DNA of 64,000 nt, from the NCBI RefSeq assembly GCF_947492965.1, contig NZ_CANLOZ010000001.1, forward strand, positions 806,001 through 870,000, read 5' to 3'. Under the pieces are notes generated by a model. That model had not been told where the DNA came from. It worked only from the letters and a program-made list of their open reading frames with translations, and did no database searches. Made by a program: the position numbers and the translations under genes. This document shows positions 9,039 through 19,136 of the stretch, piece by piece. How positions within the stretch are numbered: the stretch's first letter is position 1; the number at the start of each line of letters is the position of its first letter. Origin of the DNA: an uncultured Aquimarina sp. (GTDB lineage: Bacteria > Bacteroidota > Bacteroidia > Flavobacteriales > Flavobacteriaceae).

Positions 9039-9803
9039 TTAGAAATTACGCTCTTGTAACCAAGAATGTAATAGTTTGTTAAATTCTTCTGGGTGTTCCA
9101 TCATGGCAGCATGACCACATTTATCAATCCAATAAAGGTCAGAATCAGGTAATAACCTGTTAAAATCATCTGCAACCTCAGGAGGAGTTACATTATCATT
9201 TTTACCCCAAATGATACACGTTGGTGTCTTCATGTTAGGAAGGTCTTTTGCCATGTTATGTCTTATGGCACTTTTAGCAATAGCAAGTGTTCTGATTAAT
9301 TTGTTACGATCATTTACGGTAGCATAAACTTCGTCTACAATTTCTTTAGTAGCAATTGCTGGATCATAAAATACATTTTCGGCTTTTGCCTTAATGTATT
9401 CGTAATCACCTCGTTTTGGGTAGCTTTCTCCCATGGCACTTTCGTACAATCCAGAACTACCAGTAATTACCAACGCTTTTACTTTTTCCGGAAACATTTT
9501 GGTGCACAGAAGTCCAATATGACCACCAAGAGAATTACCAAGTAAAATTACTTCGTCATATCCAAGCTGGTCAATAAAATCTCTAAGATATTTGGCAAAT
9601 GTGCCAACACTAGTTTTTATTAAAGGCATTTCATACAGAGGAAGCTCTGGAATCAATACTTTATATCCATTTTTTGGAAAATAATTGCTAACGCCATCAA
9701 AGTTGCTTAGTCCACCCATCAATCCGTGTAAAATCACGATTGGCGTGCCTTCCCCAAGCTCTAGATAACTGAATTTTCCGTCTTTTTTTAATTCGTGCTT
9801 CAT
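9039..9803 (-). CDS. Alpha/beta-fold hydrolase
   Basis: A 254-residue cytoplasmic alpha/beta hydrolase. The oxyanion region is LHGLMGG (25-31), the nucleophile elbow is GNSLGGH with S91, and the triad is completed by D203 (WGKNDNVTP) and H231 ([12 protein letters not shown]). The cap region between about 120 and 180 is short and helical. The substrate cannot be told from the sequence. Orthologues next to engB and mraZ are common in Flavobacteriia, which points to a housekeeping role. It leads the hydrolase-engB unit. Confidence 0.9.
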   Translation of the reverse strand: MKHELKKDGKFSYLELGEGTPIVILHGLMGGLSNFDGVSNYFPKNGYKVLIPELPLYEMPLIKTSVGTFAKYLRDFIDQLGYDEVILLGNSLGGHIGLLCTKMFPEKVKALVITGSSGLYESAMGESYPKRGDYEYIKAKAENVFYDPAIATKEIVDEVYATVNDRNKLIRTLAIAKSAIRHNMAKDLPNMKTPTCIIWGKNDNVTPPEVADDFNRLLPDSDLYWIDKCGHAAMMEHPEEFNKLLHSWLQERNF

Positions 9804-9828
9804 TAATACTTCTTACAAGAATTAAAAG

Positions 9829-9836
9829 CAAATATA
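9829..9836 (-). promoter_or_regulatory. -7 box of the hydrolase-engB unit
   Basis: The minus strand reads TATATTTG followed by C, an exact match to TAnnTTTG, 26 bases before the ATG at 9803. A -33 element is not obvious. Confidence 0.55.
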
Positions 9837-10035
9837 GCATTTTCATAATTAGTTTGAAGATTTTTTATGAATACTGCGACAGTATTTTTTTAGATTTTTT
9901 TAATCCTTCATTTTTTTTCTTCCTGAATAGGTCAAAACCAAGAATTTATACCTAAAACGATATTTCATTGATAAGCAAAATAGTAGGGTGAGAGTGTTGA
10001 GGTTTGAAGATTTTTGGAGACAACTTATTAACAAT

Positions 10036-10060
10036 GTGGTAGATTGTGGTAAAAAGTGGT
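10036..10060 (+). promoter_or_regulatory. MraZ operator: three GTGGT boxes with a 10-bp period
   Basis: GTGGT occurs at 10036, 10046 and 10056, each followed by A (GTGGTA), exactly ten bases apart. MraZ is known to bind G-rich repeats with one helical turn of spacing in front of its own gene. The boxes lie just upstream of and over the -33 region of the mraZ promoter, as expected for autorepression. A fourth GTGGTA coincides with the mraZ start codon at 10107, 51 bases (about five turns) further on. Confidence 0.85.
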
Positions 10061-10071
10061 AAAATTTTCAA

Positions 10072-10079
10072 TATATTTG
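10072..10079 (+). promoter_or_regulatory. -7 box of the dcw operon promoter
   Basis: TATATTTG is an exact TAnnTTTG match between the MraZ boxes and the start codon. A TTG at 10044-10046, inside the second MraZ box, is a plausible -33 element with a 25-base spacer. Transcription would begin near 10085, leaving a short leader with a purine-rich AAGAAGGA stretch before the GTG at 10107. Confidence 0.65.
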
Positions 10080-10106
10080 ACTAATTATAGAAGTAAGAAG
10101 GAAAAA

Positions 10107-10577
10107 GTGGTAAATCTTATAGGTACATACGAGTGTAAAGCTGACGCGAAAGGTCGTCTGATGTTGCCTGTAGCATTTAAAAAACAGCTTTCGTCAATTT
10201 TGCAAGAGGGTTTTGTATTAAAACGTTCAGTGTTTCAGTCTTGTTTGGAGCTGTATCCAATGGAAGAATGGAATCTGCTAATGCAAAAAATGAATAAGCT
10301 GAATCGCTTTAAAAAAAAGAATAATGATTTTATCCGAAGGTTTACAGCAGGAGTTAAGGTTGTGGAAATTGATACAACAGGACGTCTTTTGATACCTAAG
10401 GATTTAGTGAGTTTTGCTGGGATTACCAAAGAGCTAGTGCTGTCATCTGCTGTTAATATTATTGAGATATGGGATAAGACTCAATACGAAAAAGCAATTG
10501 ATGATGCCGCTGTTGATTTTGCAGACCTGGCAGAAGAAGTAATGGGATTCGACGATGAAGCAGACGGAATATCATAA
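10107..10577 (+). CDS. mraZ: Transcriptional regulator MraZ
   Basis: The 156-residue protein, starting VNLIGTYECKADAKGRLMLP, has the two SpoVT/AbrB-like halves of MraZ: DAKGRLMLPVAFK at the front and DTTGRLLIPKDL in the second half. It is a ring-forming DNA-binding protein that represses the dcw operon. I place the start at the GTG at 10107. The frame stays open up to a GTG at 10056, but that one lies inside the operator and upstream of the promoter, and the extra residues are not part of the family. The 3' end overlaps rsmH by 23 bases. Confidence 0.93.
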   Translation: MVNLIGTYECKADAKGRLMLPVAFKKQLSSILQEGFVLKRSVFQSCLELYPMEEWNLLMQKMNKLNRFKKKNNDFIRRFTAGVKVVEIDTTGRLLIPKDLVSFAGITKELVLSSAVNIIEIWDKTQYEKAIDDAAVDFADLAEEVMGFDDEADGIS

Positions 10578-11460
10578 TCCAGTTTTATTAAAAGAAACTG
10601 TAGATGGACTAGATATAAAACCAGATGGGATATATGTAGATGTGACCTTTGGAGGAGGTGGTCATTCTAGAGAGATTTTGAAAAGACTTGGTCCGAATGG
10701 AAAGCTATATGCTTTTGATCAAGATAAAGATGCTTTAACAAATACTATTGATGATGATAGGTTTGTATTGATTAATGAAAATTTTAGGTTCATAAAAAGA
10801 TTTCTTCGTTTTCATGGGGTTCGCAAAGTTAATGGTGTTTTAGGAGACTTTGGGGTTTCTTCACATCAATTCGATGTGGCCGAAAGAGGTTTTTCAACCA
10901 GATTTGAAGCAGATCTTGATATGAGAATGAATCAGGATCACGAATTATCCGCCTATCATGTGATTAATGAATATGATGAGTCGGATTTAAGAAGGATGTT
11001 TTTGCAATATGGGGAGTTAAGAAATGCTCCAAAATTAGCAAGGGCTATTGTGGGAGCTAGAAATAAGCAGCCTATCAAAACAAGTTTAGAGCTAAAGGAG
11101 ATATTAAAGCCTTTTATGGTAAAGCATAAAGAGCATAAGATACTTGCTCAGATATACCAAGCTATAAGGATTGAGGTGAATCAGGAAATTGAAGTATTGA
11201 AAGAATTTTTAATGCAGACACAGGAGATACTAGGTGTTGGAGGGAGAGTGAGTTTTATCTCTTATCATTCTTTAGAAGATAGATTGGTAAAACGATTTAT
11301 TCGTAATGGGATGTTCGAAGGAGAACCAGAGAAGGACTTGTATGGTAATGTGTCGGTTCCTTTTAAAAGAGTGGGAAAGTTAATTGTTCCTTCCGAAGAG
11401 GAGATTAAAATAAATAATCGAGCTAGAAGTGCAAAATTAAGAGTGGCAGAGAGAATTTGA
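10555..11460 (+). CDS. rsmH: 16S rRNA m4C1402 methyltransferase RsmH (MraW)
   Basis: This 301-residue SAM-dependent methyltransferase modifies C1402 of 16S rRNA. It has the SAM loop TFGGGGHS at 31-38, followed by GVLGDFGVSSHQFD, the region RGFSTRFEADLDMRM, and a C-terminal SYHSLEDRLVKRF. Length and order are normal. Its start lies within the end of mraZ, so translation is coupled. It is in its usual second place in the dcw operon. Confidence 0.96.
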   Translation: MKQTEYHNPVLLKETVDGLDIKPDGIYVDVTFGGGGHSREILKRLGPNGKLYAFDQDKDALTNTIDDDRFVLINENFRFIKRFLRFHGVRKVNGVLGDFGVSSHQFDVAERGFSTRFEADLDMRMNQDHELSAYHVINEYDESDLRRMFLQYGELRNAPKLARAIVGARNKQPIKTSLELKEILKPFMVKHKEHKILAQIYQAIRIEVNQEIEVLKEFLMQTQEILGVGGRVSFISYHSLEDRLVKRFIRNGMFEGEPEKDLYGNVSVPFKRVGKLIVPSEEEIKINNRARSAKLRVAERI

Positions 11461-11469
11461 TAAAAAGTT

Positions 11470-11781
11470 ATGAAGCAGACAGTGTATGATATATTAAAAG
11501 GTAAGTTTTTGATCGCTGATGATGCGATGAAAAATTGGCGTATGCTTCTCTTTCTTTCATTTTTAGCCATTATTATGATTGCAAGTTCTCACAATGCAGA
11601 AAGTAAGGTTCATGAAATTGCTAGGTTGAATAATGAAGTAAGAGAATTGAGAACGCAATTCGTAGATGGAAGAACTGAGTTGATGCAGTTAAAAATGGAG
11701 TCTTCAGTAATTGAAAAGATGACGAAGAAAGGAATTAAAAGACCAACAAGACCACCACAGAAAATAATAGTAAAAGAATAA
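11470..11781 (+). CDS. ftsL: FtsL-like septum protein
   Basis: A 103-residue bitopic membrane protein: short cytoplasmic tail, one membrane segment at about 24-40 (RMLLFLSFLAIIMIASS), then a periplasmic heptad-rich helix at 45-82 and a basic end. Sequence identity to FtsL is always low, and the call rests on size, topology, coiled coil and position between rsmH and ftsI. FtsL would bridge FtsQ and the FtsW-FtsI synthase. The stop TAA is followed, in the same frame and only two codons later, by the start of ftsI. Confidence 0.8.
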   Translation: MKQTVYDILKGKFLIADDAMKNWRMLLFLSFLAIIMIASSHNAESKVHEIARLNNEVRELRTQFVDGRTELMQLKMESSVIEKMTKKGIKRPTRPPQKIIVKE

Positions 11782-11787
11782 TTTGTT

Positions 11788-13782
11788 TTGGCAGTAAAAG
11801 ATAAGAACATATTAAATAGGTTGTACTTCATTTCAGGATGTATGTTCATCTTCGCTATTTTGGTGTTGGTAAAACTGGTAAAAACACAATTTGTCGAAGG
11901 GGATACATATCGTGCTAAAGGAGAGCAACGAGTTTTTAAAACATTTGATATACCAGCCAATCGAGGTAATTTGTATGATAGTAAAGGGAATTTGTTAGCT
12001 ACTTCAGTTCCTAAATATGATATTCGATTTGATGCGGTAACGGTAACCGATAAAGATTTTAGAGAAAATATAAATGAGTTATCTAAGGCTTTGTCTAAAG
12101 AATTTGGGAAATCGGCAGAGTATTATGATGGTGCATTAAGAAGGGCTCGAGACAATAAAAATAGATATTTCTTAGTCAAAAGGAATTTAGGGTATTCTCA
12201 GTATATGAGAGTAAAGAAATTTCCTTTGTTTAAATATGGAGCTAATCGTGGCGGACTGATTGTGGAGCAACGTACGATTCGAGAACATCCTATAGGAAAG
12301 ATAGCTGAGAGAACTGTAGGTTATGAGCGACGTGATGACCAAGGATATTATACCAGAGTAGGGCTCGAAGGAGCTTACGGTCCATTTTTGAGAGGTAAAG
12401 AAGGAAAACGTAAAAAACAAAAAATTGCAAAAAACCAGTGGAAACCTATTGGAGACGCAAATGAAGTAGAACCTCAAGATGGATTTGATGTGATATCTAC
12501 AATTGATGTAAATGTGCAAGATATTACACATCATGCATTGTTAGCACAATTAGAAAAGTTTGAGGCTGAACATGGAACAGTTGTAGTAATGGAAACTAAG
12601 ACTGGTGAGATTAAAGCAATTTCTAATCTAGGTAGGACGAAATCAGGAAAATACTACGAAAAATTAAATTATGCGGTGGGAGAATCTCATGAACCTGGAT
12701 CTACCTTTAAGTTAATGGCAATGGTCGCGGCGCTAGAGGATAAAGTAATTGACTCTAGTTATGTTGTGGATACAGAGAATGGAAGAGTTCGATTCTATGA
12801 TCGTGTAGTGAAAGACTCGAAATGGGGAGGATATGGGAAAATTTCGGCAGCTAAAGCTTTCGAGTTATCATCAAATACAGCTTTTGCTAAAATCATAGAT
12901 GAAAATTATAAAGAGGATCCTAAAAAATTTGTAAACCGATTGATGAATATGGGCTTACATAAAACATTAGGATTGTCTATTAAAGGAGAAGGGAAGCCTA
13001 AAATACCATATCCAGGTGATAAAGATTGGTACGGAACTACGCTTCCGTGGATGGCTCATGGATATGGGGTTGCCGTAACACCTTTGCAAACATTAGCATT
13101 TTATAATGCGATAGCAAATGATGGGGAGATGGTAAAACCGAGATTTATTAAAGAAGTAAAAGCTTGGGATAAAACTCAAGAAAAATATGATAAAGAGGTT
13201 TTGAATCCTGCTATCTGTTCCAAAGAGACTGCTAAAATAGTTCAGGAAATGATGAAGAATGTAGTTATCAGAGGTACAGCTGATAATATACATACAGATA
13301 ACTTTCAGATAGCTGGGAAAACTGGTACTTGTTGGGGTAATTATGGAAAAGATAAAGAAAGAGAATATATATCCTCTTTTGCTGGATATTTTCCAGCAGA
13401 AGATCCGAGGTATTCTTGTATCGTTGTAATTCATAAGCCGAATAAGGAGAAAGGATATTATGGGAATATAGTAGCTGCACCGGTTTTTAAAACTATCGCA
13501 CTAAAAGTATATAACGATATACCTGTGGTTGATGAAGTAAGTGCAGATATTGTTGAAAGTAAAGAGATAAGTGAGAGTTATGAAGGGTATTTTCAAAAAG
13601 CAAGAAAGCATAAAACTATAATGCCTAATGTAAAAGGAATGCCTGCAATGGATGTGATTTCTCTTTTAGAAAATATGGGACTAAAAGTTGAAATCAAAGG
13701 TTCGGGAACTGTGAAAAGTCAGTCTATAGAACCAGGAACAAAAGTTAAGAACAATCAAACTATTAGGATAGAATTATCGTGA
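11788..13782 (+). CDS. ftsI: Penicillin-binding protein 2/3, septal transpeptidase with a PASTA domain
   Basis: The 664-residue class B PBP crosslinks septal peptidoglycan. A membrane anchor (about 13-31) is followed by the dimerisation region, then the transpeptidase with STFK (S305 as active serine), SSN at 361-363 and KTGT at 511-514. Residues about 612-664 form one PASTA domain (MPNVKGMPAMDVISLLENMG), usual in Bacteroidota FtsI but absent from E. coli. The start is a TTG: the frame is blocked by the ftsL stop two codons upstream and the next Met is inside the membrane segment. The 3' end overlaps murE by four bases (GTGA). Confidence 0.95.
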   Translation: MAVKDKNILNRLYFISGCMFIFAILVLVKLVKTQFVEGDTYRAKGEQRVFKTFDIPANRGNLYDSKGNLLATSVPKYDIRFDAVTVTDKDFRENINELSKALSKEFGKSAEYYDGALRRARDNKNRYFLVKRNLGYSQYMRVKKFPLFKYGANRGGLIVEQRTIREHPIGKIAERTVGYERRDDQGYYTRVGLEGAYGPFLRGKEGKRKKQKIAKNQWKPIGDANEVEPQDGFDVISTIDVNVQDITHHALLAQLEKFEAEHGTVVVMETKTGEIKAISNLGRTKSGKYYEKLNYAVGESHEPGSTFKLMAMVAALEDKVIDSSYVVDTENGRVRFYDRVVKDSKWGGYGKISAAKAFELSSNTAFAKIIDENYKEDPKKFVNRLMNMGLHKTLGLSIKGEGKPKIPYPGDKDWYGTTLPWMAHGYGVAVTPLQTLAFYNAIANDGEMVKPRFIKEVKAWDKTQEKYDKEVLNPAICSKETAKIVQEMMKNVVIRGTADNIHTDNFQIAGKTGTCWGNYGKDKEREYISSFAGYFPAEDPRYSCIVVIHKPNKEKGYYGNIVAAPVFKTIALKVYNDIPVVDEVSADIVESKEISESYEGYFQKARKHKTIMPNVKGMPAMDVISLLENMGLKVEIKGSGTVKSQSIEPGTKVKNNQTIRIELS

Positions 13783-15242
13783 TCGAGTTAAAAGATATTT
13801 TATATAAGGTACCTATTAATGCTGTTGTTGGAAATACTGCAACAACTATCAATAAGATTGAATTTGATTCTAGAAAAATCAAACAAGATGATGTCTTTGT
13901 GGCAATTTCGGGGACGGTTGTTAATGGGCATGATTATATAGAGAAGGCAACTAATAATGGAGCAATCGCAATTATTTGTGAGGAGATGCCAGAGTTTTTG
14001 ATTGATGGTTTGGTGTATGTTCAAGTAGAGGATACTCAAAAAGCATTAGCAATAATAGCAAATAACTATTTCGGATCTCCGTCTGAGAATTTGAAACTGG
14101 TTGGAGTAACAGGGACTAATGGAAAAACTACCATAGCAACCTTATTGTATCAGCTTTTTAAAAAAGCAGGATTTAAAGTTGGGCTTCTTTCAACCGTAAA
14201 AATACTAGTGGATGATGTAGAATTTAAGGCTACTCATACAACACCAGATTCGCTTACAATTAATCATTATCTGAAAGAAATGAATGATGCTGGTGTTGAG
14301 TATTGTTTTATGGAGGTCAGCTCTCATGGGATTGATCAAAAAAGGACTGAAGGATTGGAATTTGAAGGAGGTATTTTTACGAATCTATCTCATGATCATT
14401 TGGACTATCATAACACTTTTAAGGAGTATCGTGATGTTAAGAAACGATTTTTTGACCAGTTAGGTAGTAAAGCTTTTGCTTTAACAAATAAAGATGATAA
14501 AAATGGAAGCTTTATGCTTCAGAATACGAAGGCAAAGCAATATTCGTATGCACTTAAATCATATGCAGATTTTAGAGGGCAAATTCTTGAAAATAGTTTG
14601 GGCGGTCTTTTATTAAAAATAAATGATAATGATGTTTGGACAAAGTTGATAGGAAGTTTTAATGCGTATAACCTTTTGGCAATTTTTGGAACCGCTGAAT
14701 TGTTAGGTCTAGAAACCTTAGAGATTTTACAATTACTAAGTGATTTAGAAAGTGTGAGTGGTAGATTTCAGTATTTGATTTCTGATAAAAAAGTAACAGC
14801 CATAGTCGATTATGCACATACTCCTGATGCTTTAAAAAATGTCTTGGAGACGATCAATGATATCCGTACCAATAACGAAACATTGATTACAGTAGTTGGT
14901 TGTGGAGGAGATAGAGATAAGGCAAAAAGACCTGTAATGGGAAATATTGCAACAGCTCTAAGTAATAAGGTGGTTTTTACAAGTGATAACCCAAGGACTG
15001 AAAATCCGGAACAGATTATAGAGGATATAGAAAAAGGAGTGGAGCCACAAAATTATAAGAAAATCATATCCATTACAGATCGTAAACAGGCAATCAGAAC
15101 TGCTTGTCAATTTGCAGAAGAGAATGATATCATTCTAATAGCTGGAAAAGGTCATGAAACATATCAAGAGACAAATGGTGAGAGGATCGATTTTAATGAT
15201 TTTGAAATAGTAAAAGAAGAACTTAAAAAAATAGGAAAATAA
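13779..15242 (+). CDS. murE: UDP-MurNAc-tripeptide ligase, meso-diaminopimelate type
   Basis: The 487-residue Mur ligase adds the third residue of the peptidoglycan stem peptide in the cytoplasm. The ATP loop GTNGKTT is at 112-118. The substrate-selecting motif DNPR is at 403-406, which in characterised MurE proteins means meso-diaminopimelate rather than lysine. The N-terminal UMP-binding domain and the C-terminal ligase domain (GKGHETYQ) are complete. The start is a GTG that overlaps the ftsI stop. It is followed by a 46-base gap before mraY, one of the few real gaps in this operon. Confidence 0.96.
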   Translation: MIELKDILYKVPINAVVGNTATTINKIEFDSRKIKQDDVFVAISGTVVNGHDYIEKATNNGAIAIICEEMPEFLIDGLVYVQVEDTQKALAIIANNYFGSPSENLKLVGVTGTNGKTTIATLLYQLFKKAGFKVGLLSTVKILVDDVEFKATHTTPDSLTINHYLKEMNDAGVEYCFMEVSSHGIDQKRTEGLEFEGGIFTNLSHDHLDYHNTFKEYRDVKKRFFDQLGSKAFALTNKDDKNGSFMLQNTKAKQYSYALKSYADFRGQILENSLGGLLLKINDNDVWTKLIGSFNAYNLLAIFGTAELLGLETLEILQLLSDLESVSGRFQYLISDKKVTAIVDYAHTPDALKNVLETINDIRTNNETLITVVGCGGDRDKAKRPVMGNIATALSNKVVFTSDNPRTENPEQIIEDIEKGVEPQNYKKIISITDRKQAIRTACQFAEENDIILIAGKGHETYQETNGERIDFNDFEIVKEELKKIGK

Positions 15243-15291
15243 ATAAACCCTTTTCATTCCAAAGTTTTTTGGATGTAATGGAAAGGTATTG

Positions 15292-16527
15292 ATGAGTATG
15301 TTATATTATTTGTTTCAATATTTAGAAAATGAATATCAGTTCCCTGGAGCATCTTTGTTCCAGTTTATCACCTTCAGAGCGGCGATGGCGATTATCTTAT
15401 CGTTATTGATATCTACTATCTATGGTAAACGAATTATCAGTTTCTTAAGAACTAAGCAGATGGGCGAAAGTATTAGGGAATTAGGTTTAGAAGGACAAGC
15501 GGAAAAAGCTGGTACTCCAACAATGGGAGGAATTATTATAATCCTTGCTACTGTGGTGCCTGCATTGCTTTTTGCTAAAATCGATAATATATACATCATC
15601 CTTTTATTGATTACCACCTTGTGGATGGGAGTAATTGGCTTTACAGACGATTATTTAAAGATTAAAAAGAAAGATAAAGAAGGGTTGGCGGGTAAATTTA
15701 AAGTAATTGGTCAGGTTGGATTAGGTCTTATTGTTGGTTGCACTATGTATTTCCATGATGATATTACGATAAAAGAAGAGAAGTTAAATTCTGATATCGT
15801 TCAAATAGAATCTAGTGAAGAGCAATCAGATTTTAACCCTGCGGTGAAATCTACTAAAACTACGATTCCGTTTTCTAAGAATAATGAGTTTGATTATGCC
15901 AGTTTGATCACCTGGATCAATCCAGACTTAGCTAAATATGCGTGGTTGATTTTTATTCCTATTGTAATTATTATAGTAACTGCGGTTTCGAACGGAGCGA
16001 ATCTCACGGATGGGATAGATGGTCTGGCAGCTGGATCTTCAGCAATAATTGTACTTACACTGGCGCTGTTTGCTTGGGTGTCCGGTAATATCGTTTTTTC
16101 AGATTATCTCAATGTAATGTATATACCCAATTCGGGAGAGATGACCATTTATATTGCTGCTTTTGCTGGGGCACTCGTTGGGTTTTTATGGTACAATACA
16201 TATCCGGCACAAGTTTTTATGGGCGATACAGGTAGTTTGACAATTGGCGGGATCATCGCAGTAATTGCTATTGCTATTAGAAAGGAACTTCTGATTCCTA
16301 TTGTTTGTGGAATATTTTTTATAGAAACCCTTTCTGTAATGATGCAGGTAAGTTGGTTTAAGTATACTAGGAAAAAATATGGAGAAGGAAGAAGGATATT
16401 TTTGATGTCGCCATTACATCATCATTATCAGAAAAAAGGGATTCATGAGAGTAAAATAGTTGCAAGATTTTGGATTATAGGAATTATTCTGGCAATTGTG
16501 GCAGTGATTACTCTTAAAGTAAGGTAG
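15292..16527 (+). CDS. mraY: Phospho-MurNAc-pentapeptide transferase MraY
   Basis: This polytopic membrane enzyme makes lipid I from UDP-MurNAc-pentapeptide and undecaprenyl phosphate. It has the signatures TPTMGGI near residue 78, [16 protein letters not shown] near 118, [13 protein letters not shown] near 238 and HHHYQKKG near 380. Between about 165 and 205 it carries a hydrophilic insertion ([13 protein letters not shown]) that enlarges one loop relative to E. coli (411 versus 360 residues). The ATG at 15292 is preferred because GGAAAGG lies five bases upstream; a TTG at 15289 is in frame but less likely. Confidence 0.95.
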   Translation: MSMLYYLFQYLENEYQFPGASLFQFITFRAAMAIILSLLISTIYGKRIISFLRTKQMGESIRELGLEGQAEKAGTPTMGGIIIILATVVPALLFAKIDNIYIILLLITTLWMGVIGFTDDYLKIKKKDKEGLAGKFKVIGQVGLGLIVGCTMYFHDDITIKEEKLNSDIVQIESSEEQSDFNPAVKSTKTTIPFSKNNEFDYASLITWINPDLAKYAWLIFIPIVIIIVTAVSNGANLTDGIDGLAAGSSAIIVLTLALFAWVSGNIVFSDYLNVMYIPNSGEMTIYIAAFAGALVGFLWYNTYPAQVFMGDTGSLTIGGIIAVIAIAIRKELLIPIVCGIFFIETLSVMMQVSWFKYTRKKYGEGRRIFLMSPLHHHYQKKGIHESKIVARFWIIGIILAIVAVITLKVR

Positions 16528-16528
16528 T

Positions 16529-17863
16529 GTGAAGCGATTAGTTGTTTTAGGAGCAGGAGAAAGTGGTGTAGGAACGGCTATTCTGGGTAAAAAAGAAGGG
16601 TGTCAGGTTTTTGTTTCTGATAAAGGAAAGATAACTGATGATTATAAAAAGGTTCTTAGAAATTTTGAAATAGAATGGGAAGAAGAAAAGCATACAGAAG
16701 ATAAAATTCTAAATGCTGATGTAGTCATGAAAAGCCCTGGAATTCCTGATAAAGTACCTTTAATACAGAAGCTAAATGGATTAGGAATACCAGTGATTTC
16801 AGAGATTGAGTTTGCATCACAGTTTACCTCCGCTATTATTGTTGGAATTACAGGTAGTAATGGAAAAACCACCACAACGATGCTTACGCATCATTTGGTA
16901 AGTCATGGAGATTTAGATGTAAACATGGGAGGTAATATTGGAGATAGTTTTGCGAAGCAGGTTGCAGAAAATGATGCTGAATATTATGTGTTAGAGCTAA
17001 GTAGTTTTCAGTTAGATGGAATCAAAACATTTGCGCCACATATTGCTGTGTTAACTAATATCACTCCTGATCACTTAGATCGATATGATCACAAATTTGA
17101 AAACTATATAGCTTCAAAATTCAGGATTGTAATGAATCAAAATGAAAATGATTATTTCATTTATGATTCCGATGATAAAGTGATTACAAAGTATTTGAAA
17201 GAGCATCCTATTCGTTCAAAATTGCTGCCTTTTTCATTAAAGGAAAAAGTAGAGAATGGAGCGTATTTAGAAGAAGATAATATAAAAATAATAATAGACA
17301 ACAACGAATTAACCATGCCGACAAAAGATTTAGCATTAAAAGGAAATCACAACGTTAAAAATGCTATGGCAGCAGCCACAGTATCACAATTATTGAAAAT
17401 AAGAAAGACTACTATAAGAGAGTGTCTAGAAAATTTTCATGGGGTAGAACATAGACTAGAAAATGTCTTAAAAATTAATAACGTTCAGTATGTGAACGAT
17501 TCCAAAGCGACCAATGTTAACGCCACTTTTTATGCGTTAGATGCTATGAAATCTTCTACGGTTTGGATTGTAGGAGGTGTAGACAAGGGAAATGATTATA
17601 CAGAGTTGTATCCGCTGGTAAACGAAAAAGTAAAAGCAATTATTTGTTTAGGTGTTGATAACAGCAAAATTATCAATGCTTTTGGTAATTGTGTAGATAA
17701 TATCATAGAAACACAATCAATGAAAGATGCTGTTAACATAGCTTATAAGATAGCAGAGCGTAATGAAAATGTATTGTTGTCACCTGCTTGCGCTAGTTTT
17801 GATTTATTTAAAAACTACGAAGATAGAGGAAGGCAATTCAAAGAAGCTGTAAGAGAGTTATAA
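16529..17863 (+). CDS. murD: UDP-MurNAc-L-alanine:D-glutamate ligase
   Basis: The 444-residue cytoplasmic ligase adds D-glutamate to UDP-MurNAc-L-Ala. It has the N-terminal Rossmann-like loop GAGESGVG, the ATP loop GSNGKTT at 109-115, HRLENV and NDSKATNVNAT in the central part, and SPACASFDLFKNYEDRG near the end. All are standard for MurD. The start is a GTG one base after the mraY stop. Confidence 0.96.
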   Translation: MKRLVVLGAGESGVGTAILGKKEGCQVFVSDKGKITDDYKKVLRNFEIEWEEEKHTEDKILNADVVMKSPGIPDKVPLIQKLNGLGIPVISEIEFASQFTSAIIVGITGSNGKTTTTMLTHHLVSHGDLDVNMGGNIGDSFAKQVAENDAEYYVLELSSFQLDGIKTFAPHIAVLTNITPDHLDRYDHKFENYIASKFRIVMNQNENDYFIYDSDDKVITKYLKEHPIRSKLLPFSLKEKVENGAYLEEDNIKIIIDNNELTMPTKDLALKGNHNVKNAMAAATVSQLLKIRKTTIRECLENFHGVEHRLENVLKINNVQYVNDSKATNVNATFYALDAMKSSTVWIVGGVDKGNDYTELYPLVNEKVKAIICLGVDNSKIINAFGNCVDNIIETQSMKDAVNIAYKIAERNENVLLSPACASFDLFKNYEDRGRQFKEAVREL

Positions 17864-17906
17864 CATTGTTTTACATAAAAGAAATAGAGAATAAGAATTT
17901 AGTAGA

Positions 17907-19136
17907 GTGACCAAAGTTTTAAAAAATATAAAGGGAGATAAAGTTATATGGGCTATCGTAGCTCTGTTGGCATTGTTTTCGTTCCTTCCTGTATATAGTG
18001 CTAGTAGTAATTTAGCGTATTTGTACGGAGATGGAAATACCTTTGTGTATCTAGTAAAACATTTTGCACACTTGCTTTTAGGTTTTGGTATTATGTATTG
18101 GGTGCATAAAATTCCTTTCCATTATTTTAAAGGGCTTTCTATTATTATGATACCTGTAGTCATAGTATTGTTGTTGTTTACAATGGCTCAAAATAATACT
18201 ATAGGAGGAGCAAATGCCAGTCGATGGATTCGCTTACCTTTTGTAGGAGTTACTTTCCAAACATCTACATTAGCTGCGGTAGTCTTAATGGCTTATGTAG
18301 CTAGATATCTTTCTAAAATAAAAGATAAAAAAATCAGCTTTAAAGAATCCTTACTTCCATTATGGTTACCTGTCTTTTTAGTATTGATGTTGATATTACC
18401 AGCTAATTTCTCCACAGCTGCAATTATCTTTTCTATGGTAATTATGTTAGTGTTTTTAGGTGGCTATCCCATAAGATATATCTCGGTAATATTGGGGTCG
18501 GGATTACTGGTGCTTACCTTTTTTATTCTAACGGCAAAGGCATTTCCAGATGCATTTCCGAATAGGGTTGATACATGGGTTAGTAGAGCAGAAAACTTCT
18601 TTAATGATAAAGATACTTCTGAGGATTATCAGATAGAGCGCGCTAAAATTGCTATTGCAAGAGGAGGAGTTATCGGAAAGGGACCTGGTAAAAGTGTGCA
18701 AAGAAACTTTTTACCACAATCTTCTTCAGATTTTATTTATGCGATTATTATAGAAGAATGGGGATTGATAGGAGGAGTTTTTCTAATGTTTTTGTATTTA
18801 ATGCTGTTGTTTAGGTTGGTAATTGTGGCGCATAAGAGTTCTGATATATTCGGAAAACTATTGGTAGTTGGTGTAGGTTTGCCCATTGTATTTCAGGCAT
18901 TGATCAATATGGCTGTTGCTGTAGAGCTTTTTCCAGTTACTGGACAAACACTTCCTTTAGTTAGTAGTGGAGGTACCTCTATATGGATGACTTGTATGGC
19001 ACTAGGAATGGTGTTAAGTGTAAGTAGTAAAAGAAGTGTTGATATAAATGAAGACGAGTCTAATCCTATAAATGCAAAAAAAGAAGAATTAACCACAGAA
19101 GAAAATCCTTTAGAGGTATTGAGTGAAGCAATATGA
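17907..19136 (+). CDS. ftsW: Septal peptidoglycan polymerase FtsW
   Basis: A 409-residue SEDS-family membrane protein with about ten hydrophobic segments and a soluble acidic C-terminal tail. The SEDS signatures are seen: [15 protein letters not shown] near 92-106, and the C-terminal [12 protein letters not shown]. It polymerises lipid II at the septum together with FtsI. The start is a GTG, 43 bases after murD. The stop overlaps the murG ATG (ATGA). Confidence 0.95.
   Translation: MTKVLKNIKGDKVIWAIVALLALFSFLPVYSASSNLAYLYGDGNTFVYLVKHFAHLLLGFGIMYWVHKIPFHYFKGLSIIMIPVVIVLLLFTMAQNNTIGGANASRWIRLPFVGVTFQTSTLAAVVLMAYVARYLSKIKDKKISFKESLLPLWLPVFLVLMLILPANFSTAAIIFSMVIMLVFLGGYPIRYISVILGSGLLVLTFFILTAKAFPDAFPNRVDTWVSRAENFFNDKDTSEDYQIERAKIAIARGGVIGKGPGKSVQRNFLPQSSSDFIYAIIIEEWGLIGGVFLMFLYLMLLFRLVIVAHKSSDIFGKLLVVGVGLPIVFQALINMAVAVELFPVTGQTLPLVSSGGTSIWMTCMALGMVLSVSSKRSVDINEDESNPINAKKEELTTEENPLEVLSEAI

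Larger units (their letters stand above)
9804..10106. other. Divergent intergenic region between the hydrolase and mraZ
   Basis: About 300 bases with no gene. It holds the -7 box of the hydrolase gene on the minus strand near its left end, an AT-rich middle with T-runs (9880-9920) in which I see no further signal, and the MraZ operators and mraZ promoter near its right end. Confidence 0.7.

Noticed and set aside
10056..10106. An upstream GTG start for mraZ at 10056, giving 17 extra residues
   Set aside because: It lies inside the MraZ operator and upstream of the -7 box; the family N-terminus starts at the GTG at 10107.
12187..13480. Long open frames on the strand opposite to ftsI and ftsA
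   Set aside because: Their residue composition is rich in Tyr, Ser, Ile and Phe and shows no family pattern; they are shadows of the conserved genes on the other strand.
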